Part shown: positions 34,201 to 43,200 of the stretch, in pieces
Layout of the letters: the number at the start of each line of letters is the position of its first letter
Position numbering within the stretch: position 1 is the stretch's first letter
NCBI GenBank assembly: GCA_023374025.1
Contig: SIJG01000032.1
Location: 459,197 to 523,196 of the forward strand
Source of the DNA: Heterodera schachtii
Lineage: Eukaryota; Nematoda; Chromadorea; Rhabditida; Heteroderidae
Direction of reading: 5' to 3'
Length of the DNA: 64,000 bases
Position numbers and translations under genes: made by a program
Notes under the pieces: model-generated
What the model was told of the DNA's origin: nothing
Databases searched by the model: none
What the model saw: the letters and a program-made list of their open reading frames with translations, nothing else

Positions 34201-37200
34201 TTCAATGAGTGGGAGAAGAATGGGATAATCGAAAGAGTGCCGGATCCATCACAGTCAACTGGACCGGTACATTATCTCCCACATCGGCCCGTGATAAAAA
34301 TGGACAAGGCCACGACAAAAATAAGAATTGTAATGGATGCATCCGCAAAGCCAGCGAACCGCAAAGGAGCCCCATCGTTGAACGAATGCTTGCACACAGG
34401 GCCGTTATTGCTAAATGAATTGACCGGGATCCTTCTACGATGGAGAAGAATGAAGGATCTAATCCTGGCGGACATCGAAAAAGCCTTCCTCCAATTATCA
34501 GTGAGAGAGGAGGACAGAGACGCAACCAGATTTCTGTGGCTGGAGGATCCACAAAAGACAGAAATTTCAAGCCCAACATATGTGAGAACCGTCGTGTTTC
34601 GGTTCTGTCGAGTCTCATTTGGATTGACAACTTCACCATTTCTTTTAAATGCGACCATACGTGAACACCTTTCATTCTACGACACGGTTCTACCACAAAC
34701 CATACTGGAGAATTTATACGTGGACAACATCCTGATCAATGTGAAGGAGAATGAAGACATTTTGAAAATGTGCCTTGAATCGATCGAGCTGTTCCGTCAG
34801 GGAGGCATGAAGCTGCAGGAATTTTTCTGCAGTAAGCCGATCGCCATACGAAGCCTTCCCGCGGAATTATTGGCCAAAAACCAAAAAGAGATAAAAGTTC
34901 TCGGAATTCCGTGGATGAATGAGGAAGATGAAATTTGCTTCCGATTGAAAAAATTTGCCGGAAAGCACACGAAGAGGAACATCTTGGCACACATCGCAAA
35001 AATTTATGACCCTTTGGGGTTAGTGGCACCTGCGGTGCTCCCAGCAAAGCATTTTTTGCAAAAACTTTTTGAAACCAAAAACGGCTGGGACGAAGGATTG
35101 AAAGAAGAATTGATTGGTGAATGGAATCAAATCATGGAGACTTGGCAAACGAGAGAAGGGGCAGATGTCCAAATTCGATTTACACGAAGAATCGACAACG
35201 AGGACGAAGAGGACAAAGAAATGCATTGCTTCGCAGATGCGAGCGGAAAAGGCTTAGGCGTTGCCATTTACATTCGGGAATCGAATCCGAAAACGATCGC
35301 CAATTTGGTGTTTGCCAAAAGCCTGGTGAAGCCCTCCAACATATCAGATGTTGCGGCAACAATTCCAAAAATGGAATTACAATCCATAACGCTGGGAGTG
35401 AAGTTGTTAAAGTACGTGCTCCAACATCTCAAACTCAAACCGACACAGACAACAATTTGGACTGACAGCTTGTGTTCAGTTGAACGAATTAAGGAGCATA
35501 AGAAATGCGATCGATTTGTTTCAAATCGATTAGCCAAAATACGCGGACAGTTTGAGGTCAAACATTTGGTCAGCGCAGACAATCCTGCGGACGTGGCATC
35601 ACGCGGCACAACGCCGAGAGAATTGAGCAGAAATTTGTTGTGGAAGCATGGCCCAAAATGGTTATCAGAAGAAAAGGCTCGGTGGCCAAAACCAGCAAAA
35701 GTTTATCACCCAGATGAAGAGAAGCTCAGAGGAAGTGCGGAAGATGAAGAGACAAAAACAGCCGCAGTCATGGCTGAGGTGCCTTTCCAGCCAACTATTG
35801 ACATCAACCGGTACTCCAGCTGGAAAAAGGCCAAAACCGTGGGCGCCTATGTCTTACGCTGGATACATTTGGTGGCAAAAAACAAATACAATGGAAATTT
35901 ATTGCCAATTCTGAGCAAAATGGGTCCAAAAAAGCACTGGAACAAAGACAAGGGCGTACTGTCAGTGCCTGAATTATGTGCATCCGAACATTGGCTTTTA
36001 TGGGAAGCACAACAACAATTTCCAACGGAGGAAAAAACAAGGGAAAACCTTCGTCTGTTCAAAGACAAAGAAATCTGGAGATGTCAAGGACGCATTGGAG
36101 AAGCAACAGTAAAGGAGGAAACGAAGTTCCCGATTTTCTTGCCTCCTGAAGCATGGACCACAAAGCTCATTGTGCTGGAAGCACACTGGAAAATGAAGCA
36201 TCCAAGTCACGCTACTCTGTTGGGGTACATAAGGGAAAAGTACTGGATACCCAAAGGAAGAAGGTTCATCAGAAACACGATATTGTCTGAGCGACACGGA
36301 TGTTTGAATTGCCGCAAAGAAAGGCTTAAACCATATGCCTATCCACAAATGCCAAACTTGCCCAGAGAACGAGTTGCAATGATAAGACCGTTTGAGAAGA
36401 CCGGCGTTGACTATTTTGGCCCATTGACAATAAAAGGCGGAGTTAAAGTCTACATCGCACTTTATACCTGTCTCGTAATACGAGCGGTTCATTTGGAGGT
36501 GGCCGACGATTGTACGGCAACAGAATTTTTGAGGACCTTTCGGAGGTTCAGCTCACGCCGCGGCCTCCCAAGCCTAATGTGGTCGGATAATGGCACTAAT
36601 TTTATTGCTGGAGCAGAGTGCATAAAAGAGGAATGGAGAAGAGAAATACTGGTGGAAACCAGCCACTCAGGAGTGAGTTGGAAATTCAACGTACCACGAG
36701 CACCCTGGCAAGGTGGCGCATGGGAGAGACTGGTGGGCATCACCAGAAGTGCGTTACGAAGAACAGTGGGAAAAAGCCTAATGGAAAGGCAAGAATTCGA
36801 TACGCTTGTGTGCGAAATTGAAGCCGTGGTGAATACAAGGCCTCTTACATTCCAATCAGAAGAAGAATTCACACAACCGCTCAGACCAGTCGATTTTTTA
36901 TTGCCATATAAACGTGTGGAAACAAGCCTTCCATTGTCGGACGAAGACCCAAGGGATCCCGACTATGCATACCAACCCCGAAAAAAGGGAGAATTGCATC
37001 AATTGATGAGAGTTGCAATAAAAAGAATCGATAGATTCTGGAAACAGTGGAAAACGGAGTACTTACTTTCGCTCAGAGAAAGAGAGCGAACCAACCAAGC
37101 AGGAGGAAGTCTCCCAAGAGAGGGGGATATTGTCTTGGTCGAAGAAGGGGAAGACCCACGGTCCATTTGGACGATGGGAAAAGTCGAAAAGCTCTTGAAG

Positions 37201-40200
37201 GGGAGGGATGGACTCGTGCGCACGGCACGAGTACACACAAAAGGAAAAACTCTGGTGCGAGCGATTAACCTTTTGTACCCTCTAGAAATTAACACTTCTG
37301 CGGAGGACGAAGTCAGTCAAATTCAAGTGACTACCATCATGGATTCGCAAAAGGCGGTGATGGAAGGCATGGACCCGCAAGCAGCCACAACGGAGTCCAG
37401 TTTGCCTCCAGAGACGGTGATGCAGGATTCACAAATCGTCACGACAGAATCGAGTCTGTCTCCAGTCAGAGGAAGGAATGAGCGGCAAGCAGTGAAAGAG
37501 AGAATTCGAAGGAGACAGCCAACGGAGGAAGTCAGAGGCCAAGGCAGATTGAAGAAGAATGGCCCATACGATCCACTGCGACCGGGCAACTACAGAATTC
37601 CTCGCCGAAACCCGTTCATTCCGTCACGAGTGGCGTACAATGAGCAGACACGTACGTATCGACGACAACGGGGAAGGCGGCTGGATCTTTCGGGATTGAG
37701 GAAGTTGTTCGTTGGATTGGGCGGCACTGAATTCGTGAGACGAGAGCTGCAAGAGAAGGCGAACCCGGCTCTAAGAGAAGAAAGGCTACGAAAGGATAAA
37801 GTCAAATTCATGGAAGATGACGCAAGGCGCGTCGCTGAGAGTGAAAGAAAGGCAGCAGAGGAGAAATTGGAAAAATCAAAGAAGGATTCTCAACGACAAA
37901 CGAATGTCGAATCATCGTCGGGCGAAACGACACGTAACCCTTTCGAACCGATGGAAGTGCTTCCCGGAGACCCCGAGCCAGAAGTTCCTTTGGAGGAATT
38001 GGCACGCCAGGAGAAATTTGATAAAGAAATGGCACTTGAACAGAGGAAGATGTACGAAAAGCGAAGAGCCGAGAGAAATGCTGAGAAGGATCGGATGCGT
38101 TGGGAACTACCACGTGGAAAGGCTCCGAGAAAGGTGCATTATGCTGCGCAGCGAGGGATCAACAAAATGCGGAAATGGCACCGTGGACGACACCTTAATG
38201 AGAGCCAAACTGGGCGGAAGTACCGACATCCACGTGCCCATGACATTTCTCCGCTACGGCAACCAAATGGCGCCACAACCGAATTGCTGGCCCCAAGTTC
38301 GGAGATGGAAGGGCAAATTCGGAATGACAAGCGGACACGGGAGGAGAGCCAATTAAAAAAGCCCGTGCAATCCCAGCGACGAACCAAGGCCAAAGATCCG
38401 CTGGACGAACAGTTGGAAAGAGGGAAAAAATGTAAACAAGCTGAGGAGAACCCCGGCCGAATAAAGCTAGCACCAGCAAGACCAGGCTACCGATGTGCCA
38501 TCAATTATTCGCTGTTTACACGATGTGAGCCTGGTGTAATGGGACATGAAGGTTGTCAAAGGAATTGCACCATGGGAAGTCTGTCCCACGGCCGGCTAAC
38601 CAAAATCCCGCAAGCCGAATCGAAGGCGGTCTGCCTGGCCCAAGCCTTCGCGTTCGATTGGCTAGGAAGGATGCACGCCAAGAAATTTAATGAGAATTGG
38701 TGCGCATTGCTGGGAAGCGGAAGCGAGATTGAAGATTCATTGAAAAATTGGTGGATGAAAGAACTCCGGCAAAATGAGAAGACGATACCGCAGAAGCAAT
38801 TGGAATGTGTGCTGACGGCATGGGACAATTCGTGCCAAGTTTTTGGACAAGCATGGAAAGGAAAAATTTATGGACCAGTTGCTCTGGAGGATGTGCCAAC
38901 GAAAGCGAATGGGATGAGTGAAGAGGCGCAATTTGAGAGTTGGCTCAGGAATCTCACGGAGAGATTTGGCCAGACATTGACCAAACTTAGAGCCAAGGAG
39001 TACTGGAAGGACTGCCATCTCCAAAGCAAGAGGGTACTGGTTGTGAGTAACCAAGAAGACGCTGAGCTGGTGGCCAAGGAATTTGTGGAAGAAGGCTCGA
39101 GTTGGTTCATTCATTTTGGTGACAAACCGTTGCGGGAAAAGATGTTCCCAGTCAATTGGAACATCAAAATCATCTTGAATTTGGAGTTGCGGAGGGAAGA
39201 AAAGGAAGAATTGGAAGTGTTCAAAGAGGACATAAAAGATATGGCAAGGGCAGGACTGGAAGTCCATTTGGCGACTCGGAAAAACGCACGTTTGCCGCGA
39301 GAATTTGAGGAATTCGCCGAGATGCAAGGCTGCGGAATTTACCAATACGACAAAATTGGCGAACTCGCAGCAGCGATCAAAGGAACACCGGCCAACACGG
39401 GAACAAATCCCGAGTCAGAGGAATCAGTCCAGAAGAGTTCAACCGGATGGAGGAGAGCCGTAACCAAAGGCCTGACAGGATTGACAATGCTGGTCATGTT
39501 ATTGATCACACTGCTACAACCAATGATGATCAACGGACAAGTCATTCGGCCGGAACGAAACAACAGATGGATTCCTGTAAATCCTTTCGGAAGACCCCTA
39601 CGAATGGAGGAACTCATTGGATTTACGGAACCGACGGTACCTCGGATGAGCCTCGACAAAAGAGGTCAAATCGCGCCCACTATGCCAACCACCACGTCGA
39701 GTATGTCCATTGAGCATGTTCGGGAATGGTACAAAAAGGCGCGGAAACAAACAAGTGGTACGACTCAAACTTCAACGGCAACAACGACGATGCGTACGAG
39801 TATTAGTGCCAGTACAGTAATGACTACCCTACGAACTCCTGAAACGACGGCAACCACGAGAACGACGACGAAAACAAAAGAAGTCACCACGCAACCACAG
39901 TGGAAGACAACGAATCGAGAACCAAGGACGGACTCAGGACGGAGGCAGTCGACTCAAAGTCCAAGCCGCCGCTGGACTGATCGAATTCGAGCAACCACGG
40001 AAGCCCCATCTCAAGTCAGTGTCATGCCAACAACGATAAGTCAGAATCCAACCGAGGGCACGGTGACCAATGAAACGAAACAGGCGGCACGACGACTCAA
40101 TCGAGAATTGGAGGAAGTTCACCGACGAGCCGACCCCATTTATTGGTGTGCCCACAAGGGATCGTCCTTGTGGAGAATACCGGACGCGGATAAATCACCA

Positions 40201-43200
40201 TTCTGCAAACCACCTCCAGGCCTCAGCTCTCAGTGGAAAAGATTGACCATCTCACTCTACATGCCGTATCGGAAGCCACAAAAGGTGGAGAAGGCCTACA
40301 GATGTGCCATCAAACGAACGAAGGAGTATTTTTACACAAACCTTCTGGGGGACCAGTTCGTTCGTACGGAGAAAGAATTTTTGCCAGTACAAAAGAGAAT
40401 CTGCATGGCCATGATTGAGCAGCATAAGTGCCCGTACGAAGATAAGCCAATGACTCCGATTGAAGGAGGCGGATGGAGCAGCAACAACCCAGTGAACGAA
40501 GAATTTCCGGGAAGATTCTCAAGTCTAATGTCGGGAGAGCGAGAGACCGTAACGCTGAATTGTTTTGTCGAGAAGGCGACGCTGTTCTACCGCCCTCACA
40601 ATTTTGAGTTGATCAGCCCGCTCTACTCACACTTGGAGGATTGCAACTATTTGACCGGAAACTGCAACATGGCAGACAACACAACCCTAAATTGGGAAAC
40701 GGAGTGCAAAGAGAACTGCAAGCCATGCGACTACCATTTCGTGGAAAGCATGGACGGAGAGCACACGGGATCAACCGATTGGGCAGGCGGAACCTGGATA
40801 TCCAAAAGCAAGGAACAGGCGCTAACGTTTAGCAAAGAAGCGAAAATGGAAACAGCATGCAATGGAAAACCGATTCGATTGTCAGACCAATCATTTGGTA
40901 TCCTGGAGGATGAATACCTGAAGATCATCAACGATCGTGGATTGGGAAAAAGAGCAATTCAAGAGGAACAACTCGCAGCACAATTAACCGCAGGACAACT
41001 CGCCACAAGCCGATCAATCGCGCAGCTATTTTCCAAAGAATGCCGCAGAAGTTCCAGAGGAGGAAACCCGACCATTCAGGCCAGACGACTTTTACGACGC
41101 AAGGATGTCATGGCCAGGTGGCTAAACGAGGACACGATGCAAATCTTCTCGTGCGCTGAGTTTTCAATGCAAAATGTGGAATATCAGGCGGTCAACAACT
41201 GCTACCGCTACATTCCCGTCCAAATCCGCATTGAGAAAAAGACGCTCAACGCATTCCTGGATCCGGAGCTTCACATCCTCACAGCGTCATCACCATTTGC
41301 AGATTGTGGAAATTTCCGCTACCATTATCTGCAGCTGAGCCAGAGCAATTGGATCAAAATCGACACACGCACCGCTACGATCCAGAAAATCGACTCCAGC
41401 AGCATCTCAGAGATCCACGAAGCAGTGGGAGACCCATCATTGTTGGAAATCACGCCGCTAATTTTTCATCGATGGACGATCGACAACGAAACAGGCGAAG
41501 GGCTATTCGCGCACTTGGACGAGTGGCTGCGTTTGGATCAATGGAAGACAAAGGAGAAGGAGCACAAAACGGCGCGTGCGCTCACACTCGGAGCCCTCCC
41601 GAGCGGAGTGATTGGACTCACCGAAGAATGGTTCATGGACAAACTTCGGCTGCTCATTTCCTACTGGACAACGGCATGCTGCATATACGTCACATTCATT
41701 TTTGGACGTGACGTCCTGATACCCTTGGTATGGGTCTACTTGATGGGGCCCGTCATCGTTACCATCCGCAATTTGGTGACGAGAAATCACAGGACGCAGC
41801 GGAACAGAGCAGCAAGAGGCACATGGCGAGCACCAGCAATTTCGAGAATGGAAGCAATTGAGCTGGTACCACCTCCGATGCCCCAGGACATGAGAGCGAA
41901 TGAAACGACAAGTTCGCAAAAAGAGGAGCCCGAGCCGTCCCCACTAGTGATGGAACTGAAACGACAAATGGTCGCATTCCGTTCCAAACGACGTTTTCAA
42001 AGCCGTGGGAATGTCGCGACTGAACGTCAGCCGCGAATGTCCGTTGAGCGGACAAATGGGGAGGACGGGGAGGAGTGAACGAAGTTGCGAACGAAGAGTG
42101 ATGGATGGATGAAATGATGAGAAAATGAGGGCAAAACGGGAAATGATGAAGGAAAGAAAGGACAAAAAGGGAAGGGCGAAATGGGTGAAGGGAGGGGATC
42201 GGCTGACGGCGGGCACGTGAATTAGGGGAAAGGAAGCGATAAAAAGCGGATGCGGCGCCTTCCCCGCGTGAAAGACGCCCGAGGCAGCGCAAAAACGCCG
42301 ATCGGACCATCGGCAGTGCGACGGACGAAACAACACACCACCAAAGCGGACAGCCGACGAAAATCGGCGATCATTTGATGAAAGAGCGAATTTGCGGGAG
42401 ATCAAATTCGCCTGGACCCTTCCCCCTCCCCTTCCTCTCCCACCCCACCCCGAACCATTGGACGCAAAGCGTCCCGAAGCGATCCGCTTCATTCCACTTA
42501 AAAAAATGTTTTTCCAGTTGCGAAGCAAGTCTCTCGTCGCCAAGCCCACATACAATGCCCAGCCACGACTTCCGCCCCAAGAATTGCTTTGCCTGGAAAC
42601 GACGGTGAGCTGAAAAAAGGAAAATATGTAAAAAAAATTTACACAATTTTAAAAATTTTAGCAAAAAGTTCTGTGCCCGAAATGTTCACTGCCCTTCCGT
42701 TCACACAGAAGTTTGAGTCTACACAACAGGATACATAAAAAAGGTGGGTAAATGACAAAGTGCTTATTGAAGAAAAAAAATGGAAGAATTTTTAATAAGA
42801 AATTGGGAATTTTCGAAAAAAAAATTCAAAATTTAATACGGCGCTGCAAATTTTTTATGAAAAAGCGAGGAAAAATAATTTCTGATTTTTTTAAAATAAA
42901 TTCTTTTAATGTGCTTCTTAAAAATTTAAAAATTGCTCATTTAATTTTTTGAAATGTTTTTTCAGACACATCAGTGGAACGGCGGACGACGCGCAGTGCC
43001 GGCACTGCCGCTGCCCCGTTGACGCCGCCTCATCAGCGCGTGGTCAATGTAAGTTTTGGGCGGTAAAATTTGAGGCCATAAAAATGGCACTTACAAATAA
43101 TTTATTTTTACAATTTTGAAATTTAATTAATTGTTTAATTATTAAATGAATTTTTACAAATGTCGCGGGCTCAATTAAAATTTTCATAATTTTTTTAATT

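Larger units (their letters stand above)
30344..42491 (+). mobile_element. Bel/Pao LTR retrotransposon with envelope-like region
   Basis: 12,148 bp from TGTCGCG to CGCTTCA, flanked by a 4-bp target duplication TTCC (30340-30343, 42492-42495; ATTCC if the terminal A is counted). The order gag, protease, RT, RNase H, integrase, env-like is that of Bel/Pao elements (RNase H before integrase, peptidase of DUF1758 type, gag of DUF1759 type). The two LTRs differ at 1 of 480 positions, implying very recent insertion. The coding region has three one-base frame changes in gag/protease, while pol-env is one 8.1-kb ORF. It is inserted in the sense direction in intron 3 of a zinc-finger gene. Confidence 0.93.
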
